Below, one piece after another: positions 22,373 through 34,590 of a DNA stretch of 64,000 nt. Position 1 is the stretch's first letter, and every line of letters starts with the position of its first letter. The DNA lies in contig VJWN01000001.1 of the NCBI GenBank assembly GCA_007644065.1, positions 1,130,340 through 1,194,339 of the forward strand, read 5' to 3'. Origin of the DNA: Margaritispora aquatica (Eukaryota > Ascomycota > Leotiomycetes > Helotiales > Discinellaceae). The position numbers were made by a program, and so were the translations under genes. Below the pieces are notes generated by a model, which did no database searches, was not told the DNA's origin, and was given only the letters and a program-made list of their open reading frames with translations.

Positions 22373-24948
22373 ATGGAACACTTACCACCAGTCTCGCAGC
22401 CCTTCGAGCCTGTCTTCGTTCCGTACATCGCGGACAGTTCATATGATAACCTAGAATACTCAACTTACCCCGCACGAAGAGGCTTCGACCTCGAGCGTCT
22501 CCTAGAGGGTGATTTCCAAGGCTCAACCCCCGCTCAAATCGCCTCGTTCCTCCAGACATGGCTGTGGTTCGGGCTAATTCACGGGATGCTCGACGTAGAT
22601 ATTGAGCCCATGAGGTTGGTGAGAGTTGACGAGAAGGGGGACAGGTGGTTGGATTCGTCGGCTGTGGTGCCGCTGTTGCAAGAGGCGGGGGAGCGGAAAC
22701 AGACGCCGCTGGAAGAGGAGGAGTGGAGTGCGCGGGTTGAGATGTGCCTGCGTACCACGTATCATGCATGGGAGGGATTTTCGAGGTTGGAAGAGTATTA
22801 CGGTGTTCCGAATCCTATGTCTCCAGAAGTGACGTTTGGGATCCAAGTTCTTGCCATCTCGCTGCACGTTGGTGCCACACAACTCGTCGCGAGTTCAAGC
22901 AAACCTCGCGGTCCTATGTTCAGAGACAAAGCGCCATGGGAGCGTGGTCTGCACATCAGACTCACGCGGAGTTCGTGGCTGGAAGACCGCATGGTGAGGC
23001 AGGGATGGTGTCCGTTGATGATTGAGCAGATCCGCTCGCAGAGTAATGTCATCGGGCAGTATTATACTAGTGTGCTTGGTCCACCGCATAGAAAGCTGGA
23101 TCATAGTCGTTGCAGTAAGAGTGATAAAGACTGTGTTGCGATGGAGAACCATCAGATTCGTGCTGTGGGTCATGAAAGTGAAAATTGTGGATGCAAGATC
23201 TTGAGTGTGGATAGGACGAAGCTGCAGGCCATTATTTCGAAGGAGCCGGAGGAGATACCCGTTCTGAGGCTCATTCAGGTGAATGGGGAGGATGAGCTAG
23301 ATGTTGTGTCCTCGACTTCGGTGGAGGGTCTGGAGTATACTGCCATGTCTCATGTGTAAGTTCTAAATCGAGTCTCTTCTCATGAGTTTTGACTGAAGGG
23401 ATAGATGGTCTGATGGTTGGGGTAATCCCAATGAGAACTCCCTCCCATCATGCCGAGTTCGAAAGCTCGTTCGTGACATAAAAGCCACATACACCATGCC
23501 CGACTTCGACGTCGAGCCTGCACAAGGCGGATGGTACCGAGCTCAAAAACACGACGACAGTGTGTATTTCTGGATTGACACACTCTGCGTGCCACGAGAA
23601 CCCCACGAAGTTCACAGCAGAGCGAGTAAGCGAGCCCACCTCATATCCCGAACTTTACTTAGCTAATCTCCTACAGTAATGCAAATGCGCGAGGTTTACA
23701 TGCAAGCGGAGCGCGTGCTCGTCTATGATTCCGAGCTCATGGCTTCCACAGCAGACGCCAGTTACGAGGAGCTTAACATGCGAATCCGAGCTTCGCGATG
23801 GATACGGCGTCTTTGGACATTACAAGAAGCTGTTTTAGCGCGTCGTCTAATTTTCCAGTTCAAGGAACGGCCGTGTATGTTCCTTACTGGTTCCCTGTTG
23901 TGGCATCAAAGACAGAAGGACTTGAAGCTGAATTATTACAACACTGTGGGTTGGGATTGCGATAGTGTGTTTCATATCAATGATAAGATGGATGGACCGG
24001 AGACTTTGAGTCTGCTCTGGTTGTTGCTCATCTCGGATCGGTCTGTGACTGTTGAGTCCGATGAAGCAATCTGTGGTGCTATCTTGATGAATTATGATAT
24101 GAAGAAGCTCATGAAGGTAAGTTTCTTGATAAAATGCCTACGTACCTCTTTAGGTGTGCTTAACGTCCTCGATTTCCTTTCCTAATCTTTCAAATCAGCT
24201 CGTCAATGCTAAACATAGCTGACACACTTAGGCTCCCATCTCAAGACGAATGCAAGTATTCTGGCAACTCCACGAATCCACCCTCCCACTCGCCATCCTC
24301 TTTGTAGGCGGTCCTCGCATCCTCGAGCCCGGTTTCCGCTGGGCGCCTACCTCTCTCCTACCATGCCAGAAAGCCGGTGTAAGATTCCAGGACATAGGAA
24401 CAGCTACCGATGAGGGTTATCGAATCAAGATACCAGCTTACAGCGCTTTCGTCATCACCAGTCCAGTAACAGAGTTAAGCGAAGAAGTGTTCCCGGTGAT
24501 GCTAGACGGAGTGAAGTATTTCGTGCGCAAGAGTCCGGTGAAGACGAACCCATCGTGGGAGGGCCTAGATCTGCACAAAGTGAAGGAACTGGCGTTGATT
24601 GTCGAGTAAGTCTCCCCTGCTTCTTCGAAGGTCCAACTGCCGTAGCTAACCAGCAGACTCCTCCCAACCCTCCAAACCAACAACACACGCTCGATAGAAG
24701 GATCCCGCGCAGCGCTCGTATCCATCACGTCTCACATCTCTTCATCCTCTCCCACATCTCCCCAATCTCCCCCAGCTTCCGTCCTCATCACCGCACAATA
24801 CCTCCGCCTCGTAAGCGTGATACAAGCCGGCACGTCTTTCCACAAGTATCCCTCGATCCCCTGGACTCCCTCAGAGATAGAGCATGGAGACCGAAGTCCG
24901 TCGAGTGCGGAATGGATGAAAGACGAGAGCGAGTGGTGCCTCACTTGA
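22373..24948 (+). CDS. Heterokaryon-incompatibility (HET) domain protein, five exons
   Basis: Exons 22373-23355, 23405-23625, 23677-24116, 24232-24605, 24657-24948; 769 residues. All four introns (49-115 nt) have GTAAG-type donors, and every junction keeps frame. Residues 1-325 are the long N-terminal region often seen before HET domains, with ASFLQTWLWFGLIHGMLDVD and GWCPLMIEQIR. The HET domain proper starts at about residue 318: YTAMSHVWSDGWGNP, then SLPSCRVRKLV, VYFWIDTLCVP, IMQMREVYMQAERVLVYD and IRRLWTLQEAVLARRLIFQF. HET domains mark fungal allorecognition proteins that trigger cell death after fusion of unlike strains, although many have unknown roles. The C-terminal part (exons 4-5) has no recognised repeat or receptor domain. 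No het-s-like or NLR partner lies next to it. Confidence 0.9.
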
Positions 24949-27900
24949 GCTTTGCGTTTGAGAAGGTCCGTTTAAGCAGACTAAGTCGGTGAGTCTGCTA
25001 AGCGAGGTGGTGGCTGGCGCTGCTGGATAGGTGCGTGGGTTGGTATGTAAGTATGTATGTATGTAGGTATGTACCCGTGATATCAATCACGCTCGAGGCT
25101 GGGGCGAGGTGTGAAATGTGGGAAGTTAAGAGAGGAGAAGATCTGCGTTGTGTAACCTGGCGCAGCGTGATGTATGTATGGAGGTAGTTCACCTACTTAT
25201 CTACCCTTGAGGATCCAAGACTGTTCGTATCCCAGTTTCAATCATTAGAGAAGTCTGGTACGAGAACATGGTGTATAGTGGGGTCGGATCTGGAGGATTA
25301 TCTCGGGATGAGATATGGTTTGAATTTGGAGGAACCTCAACTTCTGGATCTCGTACCAAACTTAAAACTTACTTCTTCCCGATTCCTATTTCCATGTCGA
25401 TCTTCCTCTTTTCACTATCCGAATCTGGAGAACACATAGTCTAAAACTCGGCACTCCGAGTAGATATGCCTGCCTTGATTCGGAGGTGCAGGTACTCACG
25501 GAACATATCCCCACGTGCATATAGTATCACAAGAGCTCTTCCCTTTTATGTTCTTCCCTTCTTGTGCTCCCGCCTTGTTTGCTTAGCAGGCACTTACTGT
25601 ATCTGTACTTCCACCTCTAATTCATTTTATCTCCTAGCTACATGATGTTCACTCTGAAGGCTACACGACAACTACCTGGGATACTTCTTTCATCCGATGT
25701 CATGTCACGCCATGGTATAGGGTGATATATCCCCGTTTTTCCGATATCAAGATATCTACCTAGATAGGTAGTTATTGAAAGTGTAAGGATGTCGTGATTT
25801 CAAAGCATATGTAGAGTCACCAGGTCTGACGCTTTGAGCCGGCTTTGTGGCAATAGCTGTCAGATGGTGAGTAATAAGCCCGAGAGAAGGGATATAGAGA
25901 TTGTACGACTCAGAAATCCCACGTGCGATGATTGCCTTGTTTGCTCTATTTATTGCGTTTTTGCTTGGTTTGCGTTGGAGAAGAACACACGAAGATTTCG
26001 GGCAGAGAATACCTAGAGCAGGCTAAACGAGGAATTCCAACATCACCCCCACGCAACCACCCAGCGTCAAAAGTTGTCAATGTTCAGTTTGGCAACACTA
26101 GTACAGGTACTTGAAATCGGTGATGATGCTTATTGCCTGGTGGGGGAAATAACGTGCAAGGAAGCAAACCCAAAGTTCATCTCACCAAGGATAGGTATAC
26201 ACTTTCGCTACCATACCAATCGAACCCAGACATGAATGAGCAAACCCCCAACCCCCACGGTACACAAGAAATCAAGCAACCCAGAAACCCACCAAATGTA
26301 TTTATTTTGAGATGATGGACATCACACCCCGTGCCTCCTCTTCAAAGCACTCACATACTCACTCACTTACTCACTCACTTACTCAAGCTTTGAAAATCGG
26401 ACGATTCGCCCTAAGATCGGTGATATGCATCCACATGTGCATGTGTGTGTGTCTGCACATCTTCATGTACATCTAAGTCGTCTATCTGGCTCGGTATTGA
26501 TCCGATGAATACTGTAGATGTGGTGTGGTGTGGCGTGGTGGACTGATATTGAGAATTGAAGTTGAATTTCAAATTCAAATTCAACGCGAGGGAGGGCGGG
26601 AGGTGGAGTGCATAGACAAAAGAAAGCAACGTCAGAGCGCAGCGCATCGCATCGCATCATCTCGACGCGGAGAGAGACAGACAGTGACAGTGACAGTGAC
26701 AGTGACAAAAATGAGGGGTAAAAAGGGACCAAAAAAAGAAAGAGGGGCAGAACTTCTCTGCATAGCAATGGAAAGCAACGAGACAATGCGGAGGCGGGGC
26801 AGGGCACAGATACATTCCCTCCTCCAATATCGAAGCTCTCACACCTCCTACCAGTATATTTGATGACTAAATACCTCATGTGTAGGCAAGTGTCAATGCG
26901 TCGAAGTATGTACGTTCGTATGTACAGCACAGCACATCTCTTCACTCGGTTACACAACAGCACAATGTCCGTTCCACGACATCAACACTCAACACCGACA
27001 GTTCCAGACCTTCCTGTCACTGCCCCTGTGCCTCTCTCTGCCTCTCTCTGCCCTTCTCTCTCGGGATGTTCGAACATAACCAATACCATGACAGCATCGG
27101 CATACGGAGAAAGGATTATCAAGCTTAGATCAGGGTAAGATCATCACACACACACACTCTCTCGACTGCACTCACTTCCTGCCTTACCCCTTGACCTACC
27201 TGCCTACCAGCGTTTCCAACCTAACGGACGTCGTGTAAGCGTGCGTCTTGCGGAATCTGTAGGGACGTATCGAAGGGGAGAGTAGCAAGTAAGGCATTGG
27301 AATCATGTGTTTGTTTATTTGCGTAATGTATCATCCTACTCCTTTTAATATATATATATATTCTTTTTTGTAACTTAGTGCCCATCTTATTGTATCGCGC
27401 AAGCGAAAATTCTCGGATTCTCGAATTCGGGAAAGGGAAGGGAGGAAGAAGGAATTCTCCTATCCGAGAAAAGACAGAAACCGACAAAGGACAGAAACAA
27501 AGAAACAGGGACAGAGACAGCGACAGAGCTGCGGTATGCTGTCCCTGTCCCTGTTCTTGTATCTATGACACGATCTTCTCTACCCAACCATAGAGATGAG
27601 CGTCCAAACGGAGCCTTTTTCGTGGTGTTTTCAAATAGCCGTGAAGCGCCCAAATCGCGAGACAACTGCTATCGTGACCACGAAATCACTGCTTCTTTCT
27701 GTGTGGCCTTCTATTTCAACATTTCAAGAGCTTCAATTTTAGCGAGACAGAACGCAAAGACAGGGTGAGGCCTCATACGAAGTGCCTTGAATACATGATT
27801 GAACCACCTTACCTTATTAGAAGTGTGATGTCTGCTATTAGTATCCTATTGGGAGGAGGTGGAAGGAAAAGAAAGGAAATGAAAGGGGGACAGGACTGGA

Positions 27901-28733
27901 TGACTGACTACCTTGGAAGTGTTCCATTGTTTGGGTAAAATATACAAATATATATAGAATAGGTAATAGGTAATAATAGTTATAGTTACAATAGTAGGTC
28001 CACCTTACAACAAAAAAAGGGGTCCTTAACGATCGACGACGAGAGGAAAGAAAGGCTTGGCTTGGCCTGTGTAAAGGAAACACAACATCACATAGCGTTG
28101 GGCTCCGTACGACGCGACTCCCAATCTTCAACGGTGCCAAACTCCAGCCAACGACATCTAGTCTGGATGGTGCCATAACTCTCTCTGTCCTCTTTCCCCC
28201 TGGCCATCCCTCTTATCTTGTCTCGGTCTTCATCTAGCTCTAGTAAGCGGTCCTCCAAAACCTTTCCTAGCCGAAAATAGAAGACGTATTAGAACTAGGG
28301 AGAGAACATCGCGGGTGCAACGATGACAAAGACGAAGGACAAGAACGTAAAATTCAAAGAAAACAAAATAACAAGATAGATAATAGCAAGAAATCAAGCG
28401 AGGGTTCGTTTGTGCCTCCCTTCAACCTCCCATTCCTTATCCTTTGGGTATCTCAACCTGTACACCCTATGCTCCCTTCAACTCCCAACTTGTCTCGTGA
28501 AACTCCGTGTCACAGCATTCAGCCGTTTCCCAACTCATATCCCAAAAACCAGTCCTAACCAAGAAACTCATGGTTCAAATCCAAATCCAAATCCATATCC
28601 ATATCCGAGTCAGAGTCCAAAAAAGTACAATAAGCGAAAACGAATAACAAAACAAGAAAAATACATGGCTTTCTGGCAAATACAAAGGGGGGATCGTCAA
28701 GTAAAGTACCTGAACAGTAAGATTACCACTTAG
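24949..28733. other. Intergenic 3.8 kb rich in simple repeats, no supported gene
   Basis: Contains GTAT-type repeats (25043-25073), CACTCACTTACT repeats near 26350-26390, (CAGTGA)4 at 26682-26705, CT-rich microsatellite near 27030-27060, and a 9-bp inverted repeat (27410-27418 with 27462-27470). A 166-codon minus-strand frame at 26463-26963 is partly the translated hexamer repeat. I see nothing that supports a gene. Confidence 0.5.
26682..26705. repeat. (CAGTGA)4 hexanucleotide repeat
   Basis: Four perfect tandem units. Translated on the minus strand they yield an Ser-Leu-type repeat that creates a false 166-codon frame. Confidence 0.85.
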
Positions 28734-29221
28734 TTAATTCCGAGTCGTAGAACCATACCCTTGCTGTCCCGAGCTCTGCAAGCCGCTGCCACCACTTCCT
28801 CCGCTGCCACCATGGCCACCTAGAGGGGCAGCAGGACCATCGGGACGCCTCTGCATGGCGACTGAGCCATATACCCCTCCACAAGAGGTGCAAGCAGTGG
28901 GGGCTAAGCCTGAGCCATTGCACGCAGAGCATCTGTTGCCTCTGTGATTGGAGCATTAGCCGCTGGTTCACCACTTTGCCTCCCTTCCACCTCCCTGCAG
29001 CTAGGAGCATTGCATAACGGTGGGTAAGGAGAGACTTTAAGGTTATCGTAGGGTGTGATTTTGGGGATGTGATAGATGAGATGAAAATGTGATCGGGAAT
29101 TCACTTACGGGCGGACGGAGCTTGCACACTGGCTACAGGTAGACCAGATCATGCCTCCGACGCAGCCAGCATAGCACGCTGCAGAGAGAGAGCTTTGAGC
29201 GGCGTATCCATTATAAGCCAT
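28734..29221 (-). CDS. Small Cys-rich protein with a DnaJ-type CxxCxGxG motif
   Basis: Exons 29109-29221 and 28734-28941, 106 residues. The 167-nt intron (28942-29108) has donor GTAAGT and acceptor CCAATCACAG. Joining CC to A restores one frame through the Cys motifs to a TAA at 28734. Exon 1 encodes a short Ala/Ser/Tyr N-terminus followed by CYAGCVGGMIW and CSQCASS. Exon 2 begins NRCSACNGSGLAP (CxxCxGxG), then TACTSCGGVYG, then a Gly/Ser/Gln-rich tail. The two CxxC pairs in exon 2, eight residues apart, equal half of the DnaJ zinc-finger domain and could hold one zinc ion; exon 1 adds four more Cys. There is no J domain, signal peptide or membrane span. I know no named family for this arrangement. 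An isolated small gene in a repeat-rich stretch. Confidence 0.72.
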
Positions 29222-32107
29222 TGTATGTTTTGTGTGGGACTGATGATTATATGATATATGTAGGTAGTTTCAAGCAGGAAGAGAAGTTGATTGGAGAAAG
29301 TGATGCTTGTCTGTAGAGAAGTGGACTTGATATGATGTAAAGTCGTAAAAGCTCGTAGCAAAGCTCTCAAAGAGGTAGAAGTTCTCCAGATGTGAATTCC
29401 TGACTGATGTGCTCTGATATTGAATATATTGGAGTCTCTAGGGATGACTCTTACCTCTTATACTTCGCAGCTTGTTTCTCCCACACTCCTGAGGTGAGTA
29501 CACAATCTCGCATCTCGGGCTGGAGACCATGATTGTGAATATCGTGATGATCGCAATTGGCCCTCCCTCCGCGAGATGGTACCATCGTAGCTGACCTGGA
29601 TAAACTTGGAAGAGGAGAGGGGTGAGAGGCATTCTCACCGCCTCTCGGCCTCCTCGGAGGAGTCAAGAATAGTATCTATTGCGTACGATTGGAGAGCCAG
29701 GGTTATTCATCTGCATAGAATTATATTGGAAAAGAGGTGTCGGCTGATGTACATGATGTGTGTGCGTTTACGCCATGCTCCCATTTGGATGGCACCGTTG
29801 GCACATCGGCATCCCAGGACAGTGGACACGAAGCCCGAGGCTTGCACGCAGCTATCGAAGCAGAGGCTCGAAAGTGTGTGGCTTGGAGCGGAGGAAATGG
29901 CTCAAATGGAAAAAGTTGCAGGCACACCCGCGACTACTCGTTGCTGAGGTCACCTCATGCCTCCAACATGAAATACAGAGATGGGAGGTTGTTCCATCCT
30001 ATGACAATCTTATGCGGAATTCAGTACGTAGCAAAAGAATGGTATTGTCGTAACTCGTGAGGGATAACAGTGTTGATCAGTTGCTGCCGATCTTGTTTTA
30101 GGCGGCTTATGCTTGACTTTTTGATGTAGAGTGCTATACATTTGGTTTGAGGTGTTTTGGACGATGCAAGTTTCCGTTTGAATTCGTGGATTACACGTTC
30201 CTGAATGGACGAACTAGCAATAAAACATGGCTTCTATTCGTCAACTGAAGTATGTGTACACCTCCAGGACTGTTGCACGACATTAGCGAAACTGTTCCTC
30301 ACCAAAGCATCAACAGAGTGACTTGATACCATTCAAGATGCAATACTGTTGGCAATGCAGCTGTCAAATCAGAAAGCTGCGACACACTGATTGACAAACA
30401 GAGGAGAAAAGGAAGACCTTGCCAAGAAGAGACCGGATGATCTTCATGTTGATCTCAAGACTCTTCTTTCCCATCGACAGAGTGCCCAGTACGACATGCA
30501 GGAGGATTTATTCCCTCCTCCCTCTTCCCTCCGTAGTTTCCCAAGCCACATCCCAAAACCAACACGCCCACAGGACTTGATAGCACAAGATGGCGCATAG
30601 CGTCGAAAAGAAAACGGCAAGAGTAACAACTTTGACTCACCGAAACTCAGCTACCTATCTCAAGAAGAGAAGGGAAGAAAAGAGACGAAGTGCGACGAAA
30701 AAAGAAAGCCCCTTGCCGAGCAAAGCGGAGGACAGTCGAGTACAACAATGCTTCCACGCTCGCCGGAGTCTTCGAAAGTGTTACACAGAAAGACCCTGCT
30801 GCAACTCTGCACGCTCTGCAGCATCGACAAGAGGGAGGAATGTGACAGATCATTTGCCCAGTAGGGTGTTCATCGAGGGAAGCTCTGTAACGCGCCGTCC
30901 AGCCCACTCAAGAGGGCAGGAATAAGAAACGGCATATCTCCATATCAGATCTCTCGCGTTGATCAGCGTTCGAAAGAAAAGGGCTGCCTAACTGCTGCAA
31001 ACGCAAGGTACCAACCAGTGCGGAGGTAGGGGTCCGTTAAAAGAGCACAAAGAACACAAGCAATGCAATAAGGGCGTATCTTTTTCGGGCTTGGAACACA
31101 TGGAATAGAGTGCAATAGAATATAAAGGTTACTCGATACGAATTGACAGTTGGAAACAAAACATTATTGGGGAGGAATTCGGAGGAACCGAGGGGCTGCG
31201 CTTGGATGACTTGAAGCACACGCAGCTTTCCGTGCTGGTCCGAAACGAAGATGAAAGCCTCAGCTCGAAGGAAGGCACCTGGTGCTCTTTTTATACCAAA
31301 ATACCAGAAAAGGCTTTCTATATTGAGAATCGCGTCAAGTATAATGAAAAAAAAAACAACCACAACTCGATTGTTAGTGTATGAAAACGCATCACCGTTG
31401 CATGTGCTACAAGAAACCATACTCTGTCGGCTCTGCCCAATTCCCCAAATACGCAAGGGGAAATCTGTTTAAGAAATCAACCTCCATCTTACATCCCGTA
31501 CTCTCACGAAAAATACAATAATAAGTATTGAGAAAACATCACGAGCGTAGGTGTATGAGAGCCATATACTTTCATTTCGTCTTTCACAGCTCCTTAACAT
31601 CCCATATCACCAACTAACATCACTTAGTAAAGCTTTTAACACACTCGAATATCCTCTAGTATCTAACAACGTAAATATCGTCCATTAATCTTTCTTTGGT
31701 ATCATAAGTCATAAGGACAGGCCAGGCTATATTACTAAATTATATTACTTCTGTTTCTCCATTACCACATAGTTTATGTGTTCAGTTAGCCGTCTGACAA
31801 CTTGCATTCTAAATGTACGGTTGTAGGCACGCAATTACTCATACTAATGGGAGATGTAGTAGTGTATTTGCTGCAAGGAATGCCTATGAATTCAATAAAC
31901 GACACCGAAAGTCCGTCCACAAGTGAGCCATGACGCCGACCTTAGTACCATCAGATGCAAGAACAAAATAAAATCACCATCCTGAGTGGATACCCTGCCT
32001 TACCCTATGCGCCATCTCCAATTGATCATTCCCAGTCCTCCCAATCCTCCCGGTCTCGACACTTACAAACATTGCACTGTCTCTTGGCTCGTTGATAACC
32101 CCGAGAC
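29222..32107. other. Intergenic 2.9 kb, no supported gene
   Basis: Left end is the promoter side of the small Cys-rich gene. Two perfect short hairpins stand next to each other (29621-29639 and 29649-29660). Open frames up to 139 codons (31037-31456, minus) show no motif or splice pattern. The right end is the 3' side of the FHA gene. Confidence 0.5.
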
Positions 32108-34590
32108 TTATACGAATTCAGGAGCAGTTGCTATCAAAGCACTGAAAAGAGCTCCTCCCACAGCGACGCCACCAAGAGCAACATAGCCCATGTTCTCCAT
32201 GAATTTCCTGAACCTTTTTGTTGGCCGGGGATTGTCGGTTTCAGTTAAGCGCGATGGACCAGCTGTTGATGCAGCCGTGGTGGTAACAGTCTGCACAGTG
32301 TGTGGTACGCCATTACCCCATGTTCTCAATTCCTCACTGGACTCGATAGAAATTTCTTCTGCTTTACGCTTGAGATTAGGAACGGGCGTCAATGGCTCAC
32401 TGCATAGCTCTTGGATCTTGAGCACGCTGGCCTTGGGTGCTGACTTGGCCGCCAATAGCTCTTTGCCGGCACTGTAAGTTACAGCACTGGTCATATCAGG
32501 CTGTGGGCTTGCTGCACGATGCACAAGCGGACTCGTGTCAGGCATATCGAGGAAAGCACATTCGCCGCGCCGAGCCATAGCTAAAGCTGTTAGTGTTTCC
32601 CCATGTTCATACATGCTTGTCAACATACTTGAATCGACCAAGGAGTGAGGAATGGTTTGCGTTGCCCGAAAGTGTCCTATGCCATCCAGGTAATGAGTAG
32701 CGAATGGCAGTGTTGGATTCATAGCCCCGTATTGTTGAACCAAAGGTTCATTCTCGGCCTTGGGTGGTAATTGTAGTCCTGGAGGCAGAAGTTGAGAAGA
32801 AAGCCTGGCAGGCGCTGCTTTCTCAGATGCGAACTTTTGCTTATTTATCTCCCGGGCCTCGAAGAACGCTGCTTTGCCGCTCATATCTCCCATAGTTTTC
32901 ACTGGGCTTGAGACTTGTAATGGAGCTGCAGAAGCTTGAGTCTTAACCATTGCGGCATCCGATGGGCTGGGCTGTCTCAACGATAAGTAAGCTTGTCTAT
33001 CGGGCATCTCAATGGAGGTTGGTAACACGTGGGTAGCATGAGAGGCTGTATGATATGGATGCTCAGCAATGCGGAATAGTTCAGATGGTGCTGCAGTTGT
33101 AAGTAGAGGTTCCACAGGGGTTTCAAGTAGTCCACCATCTCGAAGAGCTCTTAATCCCTCCTCGCCGACTTCCGAGAGTCCAAAATCACTCTCCACGTCA
33201 CTCTCAGCGTCGCTTTCACTCTCACCCTCTTCCTCATCTGCGCTCGATTCATCATTAGGTGGCTCGGACAAACGTACAACTGTGTGACCATTGGTTGCAT
33301 TCGCGAATCGATGAATGGACATCATTGCAGGCTGTTCGTCGTGGATCTCATCCTCGTCGTCCTCATCGTCATTATCCATTGGATAGTCCTCGGGATATTC
33401 ATTATCGCTTTCGCCAATGTCGCCAGTATCGATAGGGTCAGCAATATATGTTTCAGGAGCAATGTCGCTGTAAGAAGATTCGACGTCGCTGGCATCTTCG
33501 TCCTCGAGTTGATCCTCAGAGTCTGAGCTAAACTGTGCACCTTCTCCATCGCTCTCTTCACAGACAGTCATGGGGTTCCCAGCATAAACAGCAATATGTG
33601 AGGAATTGGCACTTTCGCTGATATCTGTGGGGCGTCCGTTTAATAGTTTGAAAATCGCAGTTTCGGTTGGATTCCGAGTAGGTTCTTCGGCTGTGAGATC
33701 GATGAGATTGCCCTGATTTGGGGACTCATCTCTGGTGAGGTCGATAGAAATATTGGCTTTCGCAGAAGATTCAATCTCGATGGAAACTCCATCTTCACTA
33801 GATGTTTGTCCTCTCGCATCAGCCTCGCCACAAGGATTGAATATCTCCTCATCCGATGAATCAACCATGCCACGAGGATTAAATTCCTCTTCATCTTCAG
33901 ATGAATTAACCTCATCATCATCGTCCTCCTCCTCTTCCTCTCCTTCAGAATACTCGGGGAATTTATAAGAATTGCCAGGCCTGAGTTTAATGGTCAGTAT
34001 TGGCGCTGAAGACAAAATCAAAGGGTTTGGGACATACTTGTAGTGGACGAACTCGTAGTTTACACGGAATCGACAAGCAGCAAAACTTTCCGATCCTCTG
34101 CTGACCTGAGCGCCAAACTTGACCTCGTCGTCGTGCTCGATAGTGACCATACATTCAGCGGGAATTTGAACGTTATTCAAGAAGGTGCCATGCATCGAGC
34201 CGGTATCCATGAGCATCACTGCCTAGTCAAAGTATTAGCAAAAGTGTCCATTAAAGAGAAACAACACAACTTGCCTTCTCGTCTGCATTGTATGAGATTC
34301 TGGCGTGGCGACGGGACATGACTGGGCTATCGAACCATGCGTTGTCGGCAGCACAGTGAAGTCCCTTGGTCTGATTCTTGGAGGCTCGACCAACATCAAT
34401 ATGAGCCTGATCTGGGTTCAGAAGAAATGACCGCTCGGGAAGTTCGACATCGCCGTTCAAAGAGGTTAAGGTAATCTTGACTGTAGTTTGGTCAGCTTAC
34501 AAGTCCCAAGTGGTTTTGGGAGAGCCTTGTCATCGTAGCGGAAGCGGGCAGACTTGAGGGAACTCGAGACCACATACCTTGATTGTTCAT
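32108..34590 (-). CDS. FHA-domain protein with acidic middle and C-terminal membrane anchor
   Basis: Exons 34578-34590, 34275-34480, 34038-34222, 32108-33980; 758 residues. Exon 1 is only 13 nt (MNNQ plus one base). Intron 2 (34223-34274) begins with GC (AG|GCAAGT) and ends CTAG; intron 3 (33981-34037, 57 nt) is in frame but has perfect GTATGT, CTGAC and CAG signals. The FHA domain at about residues 5-130 keeps the phosphothreonine-binding core: Gly35-Arg36, Ser60 and His63 in SRRHARI, and Asn89-Asn90 in GSMHGTFLNN. After it come very acidic stretches (EGEEEEEDDDDEVNSSEDEE and later DNDDEDDEDEIHDE) and a Ser/Pro-rich region. The chain ends with a basic stretch and a hydrophobic Gly/Ala segment (YVALGGVAVGGALFSALIAT) like a tail anchor. 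SLMAP/PRO45-type proteins also have FHA plus tail anchor but carry coiled coils that I do not see here. Function unknown. Confidence 0.82.

Noticed and set aside
26463..26963. 166-codon minus-strand frame
   Set aside because: Centre is the translated hexamer repeat; the rest is Cys/Arg-rich noise.
27838..28176. 112-codon minus-strand frame with ATG
   Set aside because: No motif, hydrophobic run from AT-rich repeats, no supporting splice signals.
32108..34590. Calling the FHA protein PRO45/SLMAP of STRIPAK
   Set aside because: FHA and tail anchor fit, but the long acidic region and lack of coiled coil do not; left as a possibility.
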